48,460 bases of DNA from Nonomuraea antri (GTDB lineage Bacteria; Actinomycetota; Actinomycetes; Streptosporangiales; Streptosporangiaceae). Below are positions 1 through 8,422 of the stretch, piece by piece. Location: positions 1-48,460 of the forward strand of contig NZ_JABCPZ010000057.1 of NCBI RefSeq assembly GCF_013283785.1, written 5' to 3'. The stretch's first letter is position 1. Each line of letters opens with the position of its first letter. The position numbers and the translations under genes are program-made. Below the pieces are notes generated by a model that was given only the letters and a program-made list of their open reading frames with translations, had not been told where the DNA came from and made no database searches.

Positions 1-57
1 GTGTGGGGGGTGTGAGGCTCGGGCGTGGGGAGTGGTGGGGTCTGGTAGACCTTTGGC

Positions 58-2409
58 GTGACCCACTCCGACGACGCGCTCCTGCCGCTCGAAGCCGTGC
101 GGCCCCCCGCGTCGTCGAAGGACGGCAAGGGCGCGCCCGTCCCGGCGCCCGAGCGCGCGGTGGCCAGAGTCGCGGTCGACAACCCCTTGCCGCACCTCGA
201 CCGCCCGTTCGACTACCTGGTCCCCGCCACCCTGCACGAAACCGCCGAGCCCGGCGTACGAGTACGGGTGCGGTTCGCGGGCAAGCTGGTCGACGGCTTC
301 CTGCTGGAACGCGTCGAGCAGAGCGACCACGAGGGCAAGCTGACCCCGCTGGAACGGGTCGTGTCACCGGAGCAGGTGCTGACCCCGGAGATCGCGGGCC
401 TGGCCAGAGCGGTGGCCGACCGGTACGCGGGCACGCTGATCGACGTCCTGCGCCTGGCCGTCCCACCCCGCCACGCCAAGGTCGAAGCCGAAGCCAAAGC
501 CAAAGCCACAGACGAGCCCAAAGCCGAAGCCACGCCCAAAGCGGAACCCAAGGCCGAAGCCGAAGCCACGCCCGAAGCCGAAGCCACGCCCAAAGCGGAA
601 GCCAAGGCCGAAACCGAGGCCACGCCCGAGGCCACGCCCGAAGCCACGCTCGAAGCCACCCCCGAAGCTGGAGTCACGTCCGGAGCCGAACCCGTTGCTG
701 CGGCCGAGGCGGGAAGCGGGCCCGAGACCTCCGACGACACAGCCCTCCCGAGCGATCACGCCGCCCCGCCGGCGCCCGTGCGCACCCCCTGGGACGACTA
801 CCCGGCCGGCCCGTCGTTCCTGGCCGCGCTGCGCGACGGCCGTGCCCCCCGCGCCGTCTGGTCCGCGCTCCCCGGCGCCAGAGGCTGGGCCGGCGCCATG
901 GCCGAGGCCGTCCGCGCCACCCTCGACGGCGGCAGGGGCGCGATCGTGGTCGTACCCGACGGGAAGGACGTCGTCCTGGCCGACGAGGCGCTCACGCGCG
1001 CCCTGGGCGGCCCGGACAGGCATGTGGCGCTCACCGCAGACCTCGGCCCGGCGGAACGGTACAGACGGTGGCTGAAGGTGCTCAGAGGACAGGTGCGGGC
1101 CGTGACGGGCACCCGCGCCGCGATGTTCGCCCCGGTCGTCGATCTCGGCCTGGTGGCCATCTGGGACGACGGCGACGACCTGCACGCCGAGCGCCTGGCC
1201 CCCTACCCGCACGCCCGCGAGGTGCTCGGGCTCAGGGCGCACCGGGCGGGCGCGGCCATGCTGATCGGCGGCTACGCCCGCACCGCGGAGGCGACCCAGC
1301 TCATCGCGGCCCGCTGGGCGCGTCCGATCGTCGCCGCGCGCACCACGGTGCGTGCGATGGCCCCCCGGGTGAAGCCGGCGGGCGAGGACGCGGAGCTGGC
1401 CCAGGACCAGGCCGCCCAGCGGGCGCGGCTGCCCAGCCTGGCCTGGCGGGCGCTCAAGCGCGGCCTGGAGAAGGGCCCGGTGCTGGTCCAGGTGCCCAGG
1501 CGCGGCTATCTGCCCGCACTGGCCTGCAAGCACTGCCGTACGCCGGCCCGCTGCGCCCTGCCGCCCACCCGTACCGCGCGTGAGGAGCACCCGGTGCAGG
1601 GGGAGGCGATCGAGGTGCGGGAGGCTTCGAACGGGGCCGGGTCGTGTCATGGCCCGCTGGCGCTCAGAGGCGGTCACGCGGCCCCCTACTGCCGCTGGTG
1701 CGGCCGGGTGGACGCCGGCTGGCGCTGCGCGCACTGCGGCAGCCCGCGGCTGCGCGCGGTCGTCACCGGCGTCCGCCGCACCGCCGAGGAGCTGGGCCGG
1801 GCCTTTCCGGCCGTCCAGGTGCGCACGTCGGGGCGCGACGGCGTGCTGGCCGCGGTGCCGTCCGCCCGCGCGCTGGTGGTGGCCACGCCCGGGGCCGAGC
1901 CGGTGGCGGAGGACGGTTACGCGGCGGCCGTCCTGCTCGACGGGTGGGCGCTGCTCGGCCGCGCCGACCTGCGGGCCGCCGAGGAGGCGCTGCGCCGCTG
2001 GATGAACGCGGCGGCGCTGCTGCGTCCTTCCGCCGAGCTGGTGGTGCTGGCCGACGCCGCGCTGCCGTCGGTGCAGGCGCTGCTGCGCTGGGACCCCGTC
2101 ACGCACGCCGAGCGCGAGCTGGGCGACCGCGCCGAGCTGGGCTTTCCGCCCGCCGTGCGGATGGCCACGCTCACCGGCGCGGCCGCCGCCGTCAGGCAGA
2201 TGCTGGACGAGGTGCGCCTGCCGTCCGACGCCCAGGTGCTCGGCCCGGTCCCGGTCGACGAATCCGGCCAGGAACGCGCCATGATCCGGGTCAGACGGGC
2301 GGGCGGCGCGGCCCTGGCGGCGGCGCTGAAAGGGGCCAGCGGGGTGCGTGCGGCGCGAAAGACGCCGGATGTCGTGAGGGTGTGTGTCGACCCCCTCGAC
2401 CTGATTTAG
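58..2409 (+). CDS. priA: Primosomal protein N' (PriA), helicase-deficient actinobacterial type
   Basis: Replication restart protein acting at stalled forks. The N-terminal 3'-DNA-binding domain is clear (about residues 36-140, with RVAVDNPLPHLDRPFDY). Two zinc-ribbon clusters are seen in the second half (ACKHC...ARC, and YCRWC with RCAHC). A Walker A motif (GxGKT) and a DEAH box are not found where PriA helicases carry them; the corresponding stretch reads IWDDGDDLH. This matches the known actinobacterial PriA type thought to lack helicase activity. Residues about 141-235 form a low-complexity Lys/Ala/Glu/Pro/Thr insertion between the DNA-binding domain and the rest. The GTG at 58 follows a possible -10 (TAGACC, 46-51) by six bases, so the mRNA may be leaderless. 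At 783 residues it is longer than most family members because of the insertion. The identification is strong; the biochemical role is inferred. Confidence 0.9.
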   Translation: MTHSDDALLPLEAVRPPASSKDGKGAPVPAPERAVARVAVDNPLPHLDRPFDYLVPATLHETAEPGVRVRVRFAGKLVDGFLLERVEQSDHEGKLTPLERVVSPEQVLTPEIAGLARAVADRYAGTLIDVLRLAVPPRHAKVEAEAKAKATDEPKAEATPKAEPKAEAEATPEAEATPKAEAKAETEATPEATPEATLEATPEAGVTSGAEPVAAAEAGSGPETSDDTALPSDHAAPPAPVRTPWDDYPAGPSFLAALRDGRAPRAVWSALPGARGWAGAMAEAVRATLDGGRGAIVVVPDGKDVVLADEALTRALGGPDRHVALTADLGPAERYRRWLKVLRGQVRAVTGTRAAMFAPVVDLGLVAIWDDGDDLHAERLAPYPHAREVLGLRAHRAGAAMLIGGYARTAEATQLIAARWARPIVAARTTVRAMAPRVKPAGEDAELAQDQAAQRARLPSLAWRALKRGLEKGPVLVQVPRRGYLPALACKHCRTPARCALPPTRTAREEHPVQGEAIEVREASNGAGSCHGPLALRGGHAAPYCRWCGRVDAGWRCAHCGSPRLRAVVTGVRRTAEELGRAFPAVQVRTSGRDGVLAAVPSARALVVATPGAEPVAEDGYAAAVLLDGWALLGRADLRAAEEALRRWMNAAALLRPSAELVVLADAALPSVQALLRWDPVTHAERELGDRAELGFPPAVRMATLTGAAAAVRQMLDEVRLPSDAQVLGPVPVDESGQERAMIRVRRAGGAALAAALKGASGVRAARKTPDVVRVCVDPLDLI
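478..760 (+). repeat. In-frame low-complexity repeat inside priA
   Basis: Degenerate short repeats encode a Lys-Ala-Glu-rich then Thr-Pro-Glu-Ala-rich segment (units such as KAEAEATPEAEATP). It is in frame with priA and lies between the DNA-binding domain and the degenerate helicase region. It is probably a flexible charged linker that varies in length by slippage; that is inference from the repeat structure. Confidence 0.7.
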
Positions 2410-2458
2410 ACCATTTCCCCGATTCGCTCATCTGTAAGCCAGCCGTTAGCGTGCCCCT

Positions 2459-3892
2459 GTGTCGATCGAATGGGTGAACCGGGCCATCGACGACCTGCGA
2501 GCTTGGGGGCGCGCGCGGGACGTCGAGGTGGACGCGGACGAGGTCCGCCTGCTCTGCGACTACGCCAGCGACTACCTGAACGTCAACGAACTCGGCGATT
2601 TCACGCCCGAGACCTTCCACGAGCTGCTGCTGTCCATCTACCCGCGCAAGGTCATCGCGCCGCCGGAGAGCGCGCCGGAGACCGTCGCCGCGGCCCGCAC
2701 CCTGGTCGACTACCTCAGCCAGGCGGGCGAGGTCGACGACCCCACCGCGGCCGCGATGCGCGAGCGGCTCGACGACATCGCGCCCAAGATGCCGGACGCG
2801 CTCGCCGACACCGCGAACTTCGGCATGGCCAAGAGCCTGTTCAGCGCCATCGGCCCGGAATCGCTCGAACAGTCGGTGCCCATCCCGTCGGGCGAGGTCC
2901 CCGTGCCCGACCTGGGCGAGGCGCCGTGCGACTGCCCGGGCTGCGTCCCGCTGCCCCCGGTGCGGCTGGCCGCGCCAGAGTCGCTGCTGCCGCCGGGCGA
3001 AGACACGCTCGACGGCTGGGCCCGCACCGTGACCCACCTGGTCCAGGACGACACGGGCGGCGAGGTCACCGGGCACGCCGAGCTCGACGACGGCCTGTAC
3101 GACCTGCTCGACATGCTCTACCGGCTGCAGGCCCGCGTCCCGCTCGGGGTGATCGCCGACTTCCTGCTGGAGATGGCCGAGAGCGGCGAGATCGACGTGG
3201 CCGCCGTACTCGACCGGCTGGCCGCCCGCCACCTGATCGAGGTCACGGGCGACACCGCGCAGCTCACCCCGCCGGCCGTCTGGGCGCTGCGCGAGCACTA
3301 CCTGGCGCTCGGCCTCGACGCGCCGCTCGCGCCCGACCTGGGCGCCGCCGACGCGCTCGGCCTCATCGAAGGCCTGATGGACGGCGTGCCCACCGACGCC
3401 GCAGAAGCCGACATCGACCGCTGGCTGGCCGGCCGGGCTCCGAGCGAGGCCGCCGCCGAGCTGCTGGCCGCCGCCTCCGGCGCGCCCGCCGTGGCCAGGG
3501 GCATCGCGGTCACCATCGTCGACAGGCTGGGCGCCGAGGCGGCCGGCGAGGTCCGCGCCTGCCTCGACGACCAGGAGCTGCGCCCGCACGTCATCCACTG
3601 GCTGATGGCTCGCGGGCTGCCCGCGCCGCCGCTCACTCAAGACGAGCTACTGTGGGTCAGCGTCGACATGCTGGCGCTGGCGATGCCCGCGGCCGAGGAA
3701 GACCCGGAGATCTTCGCCGAGAACATGGCCGCCTCCGGGCCGCCCGCGCATCTCATCGAGGAGATGTGGCGGGTCGACCACCCCGACGTCGTCGACGTCC
3801 TGGAGCTGCTCGGACGCTCGCTGCCCGACAGCACGGTCGCCAAGGCGGCACGCAAGGCGGCGTTCAAGGCCCGCTCCCGGGCCATCCAATGA
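2459..3892 (+). CDS. Unknown helical acidic protein, first of two tandem paralogues
   Basis: No family recognised. The 477-residue product is soluble-looking, acidic and Ala/Leu-rich, with no signal peptide or membrane span. A CDCPGC cluster near residue 159 could bind metal, but the paralogue lacks it. The C-terminal third resembles the next gene: a TPPAVWALR-type motif, then EAAAELL, then a DELLWVSVDMLALAM segment, ending in a basic KAARKAAFKARS helix. The GTG start follows TAGCGT (2447-2452) by exactly six bases, and no Shine-Dalgarno sequence is seen, which supports this start on a leaderless transcript. It lies 49 bp after priA and 37 bp before its paralogue. It may work with the replication or translation genes around it, but nothing in the sequence proves this. 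Confidence 0.8.
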   Translation: MSIEWVNRAIDDLRAWGRARDVEVDADEVRLLCDYASDYLNVNELGDFTPETFHELLLSIYPRKVIAPPESAPETVAAARTLVDYLSQAGEVDDPTAAAMRERLDDIAPKMPDALADTANFGMAKSLFSAIGPESLEQSVPIPSGEVPVPDLGEAPCDCPGCVPLPPVRLAAPESLLPPGEDTLDGWARTVTHLVQDDTGGEVTGHAELDDGLYDLLDMLYRLQARVPLGVIADFLLEMAESGEIDVAAVLDRLAARHLIEVTGDTAQLTPPAVWALREHYLALGLDAPLAPDLGAADALGLIEGLMDGVPTDAAEADIDRWLAGRAPSEAAAELLAAASGAPAVARGIAVTIVDRLGAEAAGEVRACLDDQELRPHVIHWLMARGLPAPPLTQDELLWVSVDMLALAMPAAEEDPEIFAENMAASGPPAHLIEEMWRVDHPDVVDVLELLGRSLPDSTVAKAARKAAFKARSRAIQ

Positions 3893-3929
3893 GTACGTGC
3901 CTGTGACTGGTGTGCAGTAAGTTTCCTGG

Positions 3930-5264
3930 GTGGCAAACAACGTCTTCGACCTCGCCGAGCTGCGCAAGCTGATCGATGAGCAGGCCGTCGTGCCGCCACG
4001 GCCGCCTGAGGAGACCGCCGTGGAGCACGAGGCGCTGACCTTCCCGCCCGTCCAGCTCACGCCGGACGCCGAGCTGGCGCGCCTGGTCCCCGCGGTGCCC
4101 CTGGTCGCCGACGCCATCAGGCTCACCGCCTGGACGGGCAGCAGGCGCGTCACCGCCGAGGGCATGCTGCCCGGGCCCGACGCCGCCGCCGCGGCCGAGG
4201 AGCTGGGGCTCGCCGCCGGCAGGCTGCGGCTGATCTGGATCGTCGCGGTCAACACCGGCCTGCTGAAGATCATGGCCGGGCAGGCGTCGCGCGGCTCGCT
4301 GTCGATGCAGCTCACCCCCGAGGCCACGCTGGAGTTCTGGGACGGCGTGGTCATGGACGTGCTCGACCGCGCCGACGAGGGCCTGACCGGCTCCACCGTG
4401 GTCGACGGCCACCTGGCCGAGATGCTGGCCACCATCTACTCGGTGCGCTCCGGCGTGGCCATCGCGAACCTGGCCCGCGGCATCCTGCAGTCGCACGAGG
4501 TGGCCTGCGCCCCCGGCCAGGTCGAGATGCGCAGGCTCGCCGCCGCGCTGCCCGGCGAGCTGCTCGAAGCGCTGTCCCTGCTCACCTACTGCGGCCTGGT
4601 CGAGCAGACCGCGGCGGGCCGCACCGCGCTCACCCCGCTGGGCGTCTGGGCCATCCGCCGCGACCTGCTGCGCGAGGGCCACGACGCGCCCACCACGGCC
4701 GAGGTCGAGGTGTTCGCCGACCTGTCGGCAGGCGAGCTGGTCGAGCAGCTGGTCAAGGGCGTGGCCACGCAGAGCGCGGTGGCCGGCTGGCTGGAGCGGC
4801 GCACGCCCGACGAGGCCGCACGCGACCTGCTCGCCATCGCCAAGGACGGCACCGCCGGCCAGCGCGGCACCGTGGGCGCCATCCTGGAGGAGCTCGGGCC
4901 CGAGGCCGAGACCCCGGTCAGGGAGGCGCTCGACCACCCGCTCGTGCGCCGCTACGCCGCCTCCTGGCTGCACATCCGCGACCTGCAGGCGCCGCCGCTC
5001 AGCCCCGAGGACCACACCTGGATCGCCGTCGACTCGCTGGCGGCCCTCATGCACATCACCGGCCCCGCCGCCGGCCGCCTCGACACGCCCGAGCCGGGCG
5101 AAGACCTCATCAAGCTGGTCGGCGAGATGCCTGCCGTCGGCCACCCCGACACGATCGCGGTGCTGGAGATGCTGGCCGGCGCGCACGACGACGAGGCGGT
5201 GGTGAAGGCCGCGCGCAAGGCGGCGATGAAGGCCCGGTCGCTGGAGCACACTAAACTAGGTTGA
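3930..5264 (+). CDS. Unknown helical protein, second tandem paralogue
   Basis: Function not recognised. The 444-residue product shares the C-terminal half with the preceding gene: TPLGVWAIR, then WLERRTPDEAARDLLAIA, then HTWIAVDSLAALM, ending in KAARKAAMKARS. The N-terminal half differs and has the form of a helical region (RRVTAEGMLPGPDAAAAAEELGL), possibly winged-helix-like. No Cys cluster, signal peptide or membrane span is visible. The GTG start at 3930 lies six bases after TAAGTT (3918-3923), the same leaderless layout as its neighbour. Each copy therefore seems to have its own promoter. The pair arose by duplication followed by divergence of the N-terminal half. Confidence 0.8.
   Translation: MANNVFDLAELRKLIDEQAVVPPRPPEETAVEHEALTFPPVQLTPDAELARLVPAVPLVADAIRLTAWTGSRRVTAEGMLPGPDAAAAAEELGLAAGRLRLIWIVAVNTGLLKIMAGQASRGSLSMQLTPEATLEFWDGVVMDVLDRADEGLTGSTVVDGHLAEMLATIYSVRSGVAIANLARGILQSHEVACAPGQVEMRRLAAALPGELLEALSLLTYCGLVEQTAAGRTALTPLGVWAIRRDLLREGHDAPTTAEVEVFADLSAGELVEQLVKGVATQSAVAGWLERRTPDEAARDLLAIAKDGTAGQRGTVGAILEELGPEAETPVREALDHPLVRRYAASWLHIRDLQAPPLSPEDHTWIAVDSLAALMHITGPAAGRLDTPEPGEDLIKLVGEMPAVGHPDTIAVLEMLAGAHDDEAVVKAARKAAMKARSLEHTKLG
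5252..5262 (+). promoter_or_regulatory. Candidate -10 elements for def-fmt-rsmB
   Basis: TAAACT (5252-5257) overlaps TAGGTT (5257-5262) at the very end of the upstream gene. Either would start an mRNA about 35-45 bases before the def start, which does have a GGAG ribosome site at 5294-5297. No convincing -35 is seen, so this is weak. Confidence 0.35.
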
Positions 5265-5304
5265 TCCACGGCCCGGGAACACGGCCCAGAAACGGAGACA
5301 CCCC

Positions 5305-5853
5305 TTGACGATCCAGGCGATCCGGCTGTTCGGAGACCCCGTGCTGCGCACCCCCGCGTCCCCGGTCGTCGACTTCGACAAGGAGCTGCGCAAGCTCGTC
5401 AAAGACCTCACCGACACGATGATGGACGCGCCGGGCGCGGGCCTGGCCGCGCCGCAGATCGGCGTCGGGCTGCGGGTGTTCACCTACTACGTCGACGACC
5501 AGCTCGGGCACCTGATCAACCCCGACCTCGACCTGTCGTCCGAGCTCGACGAGGAGGGCGAGGAGGGCTGCCTGTCCTTCCCCGGCCTGTCGTTCCCGAC
5601 CCCGCGCTCGATCCGCGCCGTGGCCAAGGGCTTCGACATGCACGGCGAGCCCGTCACGCTCGAGGGCACCGACCTGATGGCCCGCTGCTTCCAGCACGAG
5701 ACCGACCACCTCGACGGCATCCTGTTCATCGACCGGATGGACGCCAAGCAGCGCAAGGCCGCCATGAAGGCGGTGCGCGAGGCCGAGTGGAGCGGGCTGT
5801 CCGCGCCCACGATCAAGTTCTCGCCGCACGCCACCGGCGGAAAGGCTCTGTGA
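5305..5853 (+). CDS. def: Peptide deformylase
   Basis: Removes the N-formyl group from nascent proteins. All three family motifs are present: GAGLAAPQ (residues 44-51), EGCLS (87-91, with the metal-binding Cys89) and HETDH (131-135, two metal His and the catalytic Glu). At 182 residues it is of normal length. The TTG at 5305 is preceded by GGAG at 5294-5297, which fixes the start. It is one base upstream of fmt, so the enzyme that removes formyl groups is translationally coupled to the one that adds them, the usual bacterial pairing. Confidence 0.96.
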   Translation: MTIQAIRLFGDPVLRTPASPVVDFDKELRKLVKDLTDTMMDAPGAGLAAPQIGVGLRVFTYYVDDQLGHLINPDLDLSSELDEEGEEGCLSFPGLSFPTPRSIRAVAKGFDMHGEPVTLEGTDLMARCFQHETDHLDGILFIDRMDAKQRKAAMKAVREAEWSGLSAPTIKFSPHATGGKAL

Positions 5854-5854
5854 C

Positions 5855-6784
5855 ATGCGCCTGGTCTTCGCCGGCACCCCGCAGACGGCCCTGCCGTCGC
5901 TGCGCGCGCTGATCGACTCGCCCCGCCACGAGGTGGTGGCCGTCGTGACCCGCCCCGACGCGCAGTCCGGGCGCGGCCGCAAGGTCCACCCCTCGCCGGT
6001 GGCCGAGCTGGCCGAGGAGTCCGGCATCGAGGTGCTGCGCCCGGCCAAGGCCGGCGACCCGGAGTTCCTCGACCGGCTGCGCGAGCTGGCGCCCGACTGC
6101 TGCCCGGTGGTGGCCTACGGCGCGCTGCTGCCCCAGTCGGCGCTCGACGTGCCCCGCCACGGCTGGGTCAACCTGCACTTCTCCATCCTGCCCGCCTGGC
6201 GCGGCGCGGCCCCCGTGCAGCACGCGATCCTGCACGGCGACGAGATCACCGGCGCGAGCACGTTCCGCATCGTCAAGCAGCTCGACGCCGGGCCGGTCTT
6301 CGGCGTGGTCACCGAGCAGATCCAGACCGCCGACACCAGCGGCGCGCTGCTGGAGCGGCTGTCGGTCTCCGGCGCCGGCCTGCTGGCCGCCACGCTCGAC
6401 GGCATCGAGGACGGCTCGCTGGAGGCCCTGCCCCAGCCCGCCGACGGCGTGACGACGGCACCCAAGATCAACGTGACCGACGCGCAGGTCGACTGGGCGA
6501 AACCGGCCATGCACGTCGACCGGCTGGTCCGCGCCTGCACGCCCGCGCCCGGCGCGTGGAGCGAGTTCCGCGGCCAGCGGGTGAAGCTCGGCCCGGTGCG
6601 CCCTGTCTCCGGCCAGGAGCGTCCAGCCCCGGGCCAGATCGTCGCCACCAAGCACGCGGTGCTCGTCGGCACCGCCACCGGACCGGTCGAGCTGGGCGAG
6701 GTCCAGCCGCAGGGCAAGCGGCTGATGGGGGCCGTGGAGTGGGCGCGCGGCGTCCGGCTGGAGAGCGGCGAGGGATTCAAGTGA
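5855..6784 (+). CDS. fmt: Methionyl-tRNA formyltransferase
   Basis: Formylates initiator Met-tRNA using 10-formyl-tetrahydrofolate. The N-terminal Rossmann-type domain begins FAGTPQTALPSL. The signature NLHFSILPAWRGAAP is present, with catalytic Asn106 and His108, followed by the folate-domain GASTF and LDAGPV motifs. The C-terminal anticodon-side domain ends QPQGKRLMGAVEW. Length 309 residues is normal. It starts two bases after the def stop codon (ATG 5855), and rsmB follows 37 bp later, so the three genes are likely one transcript. Confidence 0.96.
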   Translation: MRLVFAGTPQTALPSLRALIDSPRHEVVAVVTRPDAQSGRGRKVHPSPVAELAEESGIEVLRPAKAGDPEFLDRLRELAPDCCPVVAYGALLPQSALDVPRHGWVNLHFSILPAWRGAAPVQHAILHGDEITGASTFRIVKQLDAGPVFGVVTEQIQTADTSGALLERLSVSGAGLLAATLDGIEDGSLEALPQPADGVTTAPKINVTDAQVDWAKPAMHVDRLVRACTPAPGAWSEFRGQRVKLGPVRPVSGQERPAPGQIVATKHAVLVGTATGPVELGEVQPQGKRLMGAVEWARGVRLESGEGFK

Positions 6785-6821
6785 TCCACCCGCGCCACGG
6801 CAGTGAGGAAAGACGCAGGGG

Positions 6822-8312
6822 ATGAAGACCAGGGGGGACCAGGGAGCCGGCGGCAGAAGCGGCGGAAACCGGGGCGGCGGGAACCAGGGCGGCAGGGGCG
6901 GCGGCGGTAGGCCGGGCGGGCCGCGCAGGCCCGCGCGCGACCACGCGCGTAACGTCGCCTACGACCTCGTCCGCGCCGTCGACGAGCGCGACGCGTACGC
7001 CAACCTGCTGCTGCCGCGCCTGCTGCGCGAGCGCGGCATCAAGGGGCGCGACGCCGCGCTGGCCACCGAGCTGGCCTACGGCACGCTGCGCGGCCTCGGC
7101 ACCTACGACGCCGTCATCGAGATGTGCTCGGACCGGGCGCCCGACCCCGACGTGCGCGACGCGCTGCGGCTGGGCGCGCACCAGCTGCTGAAGATGCGCG
7201 TGCCGCCGCACGCGGCCGTCGGCACCACCGTCGACCTGGTGCGGCTGCGCATCGGCCAGGGCGCGGCCAAGTTCGTCAACGCGGTGCTGCGCAAGGTCGC
7301 CTCGCGCACGATCGAGGAGTGGATCCCGATCGTCGCGCCCGACCCGGCCCACGACCCGGTCGGCCACCTGGCCGTCGCGCACAGCCACCCCCGGTGGATC
7401 GTCTCGGCCTTCCGCGACGCCCTGGGCGGCGGCGAGGAGATGGCCGACCTGCTCGAAGCCGACAACGCCCGCCCGCTGGTCACCCTGGTGGCCAGGCCGG
7501 GGCGCAGCTCGGTGGCCGAGCTCGAAGACACCGGCGCCGAGCCGGGCCGCTACTCGCCGTACGCCGCCTACCTGCAGGAAGGCGACCCCGGCCAGATCGA
7601 GGCGGTGGCCGAGACCCGCGCCGCCGTGCAGGACGAAGCCAGCCAGCTCGTCGCCCTGGCCCTGACCAGGGTGCCGCTCGACGGCCGCGAGGACGAGCTC
7701 TGGCTCGACATGTGCGCCGGCCCGGGCGGCAAGGCCGGGCTGCTCGACGCCATCGCCGTCCACGGTGACCTGGCCGGGCTGGAGAGCGGCGAGTCTGGCG
7801 ACGGGATGGCCTTCCCAGGCGGCGCCCGCCTGCTGGCCGCCGACGTGCAGTACCACCGCGCCCGGCTGGTCTGGCAGACCACCAGGGACGCCGCCGTGAT
7901 CACCGCCGACGGCACCCAGCCGGTGTGGCGGCCCGGCGTGTTCGACCGGGTCATGCTCGACGCGCCCTGCACCGGCCTGGGCGCGCTGCGGCGGCGGCCG
8001 GAGGCGAGGTGGCGGCGCGACCCGTCCAGCATCGCCGAGCTGGGCAAGCTGCAGCGCCGGCTGCTCGACACCGCGCTGGAGGCGGTGCGGCCCGGCGGCG
8101 TGGTCGCCTACGTCACCTGCTCGCCGCACCTGGCCGAGACCAGGGTCGTGGTGGGCGACGTCATGCGGCGCAGGGACGACGTCGAGCAGCTCGACGCCCG
8201 CGCCTACCTGCCGGAGGCCGCCGGGCTGGGTGACGGCCCGCACGCGCAGTTCTGGCCGCACCGGCACGGCACCGACGCCATGTTCCTGGCCCTGCTCCGC
8301 AAGCGCGGCTGA
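6822..8312 (+). CDS. rsmB: 16S rRNA (cytosine-967-C5) methyltransferase
   Basis: Methylates 16S rRNA. It begins with about 40 Gly/Arg/Asn-rich residues (likely disordered and RNA-binding), then a NusB-like all-helical domain (about residues 42-170), then the SAM methyltransferase fold. Motif I reads DMCAGPGGKA; motif IV DAPCTG carries Cys383; motif VI TCSPH carries Cys433. Both cysteines of the RNA m5C catalytic pair are therefore present. Length 496 is at the upper end of the family because of the Gly-rich start. The ATG at 6822 lies 37 bp after fmt. Confidence 0.94.
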   Translation: MKTRGDQGAGGRSGGNRGGGNQGGRGGGGRPGGPRRPARDHARNVAYDLVRAVDERDAYANLLLPRLLRERGIKGRDAALATELAYGTLRGLGTYDAVIEMCSDRAPDPDVRDALRLGAHQLLKMRVPPHAAVGTTVDLVRLRIGQGAAKFVNAVLRKVASRTIEEWIPIVAPDPAHDPVGHLAVAHSHPRWIVSAFRDALGGGEEMADLLEADNARPLVTLVARPGRSSVAELEDTGAEPGRYSPYAAYLQEGDPGQIEAVAETRAAVQDEASQLVALALTRVPLDGREDELWLDMCAGPGGKAGLLDAIAVHGDLAGLESGESGDGMAFPGGARLLAADVQYHRARLVWQTTRDAAVITADGTQPVWRPGVFDRVMLDAPCTGLGALRRRPEARWRRDPSSIAELGKLQRRLLDTALEAVRPGGVVAYVTCSPHLAETRVVVGDVMRRRDDVEQLDARAYLPEAAGLGDGPHAQFWPHRHGTDAMFLALLRKRG

Positions 8313-8398
8313 GCGCTCAGGCCCGCGTCCGGGCGCGCGTCCGGGATCGGTCAGGCCCGTGTCCGGGATCGGCCGGGCGTGGGCACTGTCGCGCCCGC

Positions 8399-8422
8399 CC
8401 GCCGATGTGATCCCATCGGCGG
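8399..8422 (+). repeat. Perfect inverted repeat abutting the PAP2 start codon
   Basis: Nine-base arms (CCGCCGATG at 8399-8407 and CATCGGCGG at 8414-8422) flank a six-base loop. The right arm ends on the base before the ATG at 8423. It could be an operator, or an RNA hairpin limiting initiation; no Shine-Dalgarno sequence is visible here. Confidence 0.6.

Noticed and set aside
8317..8378. Degenerate direct repeats after rsmB
   Set aside because: Short, imperfect GC-rich repeats (TCAGGCCCG.GTCCGGG, twice) with no gene or clear site; probably slippage.
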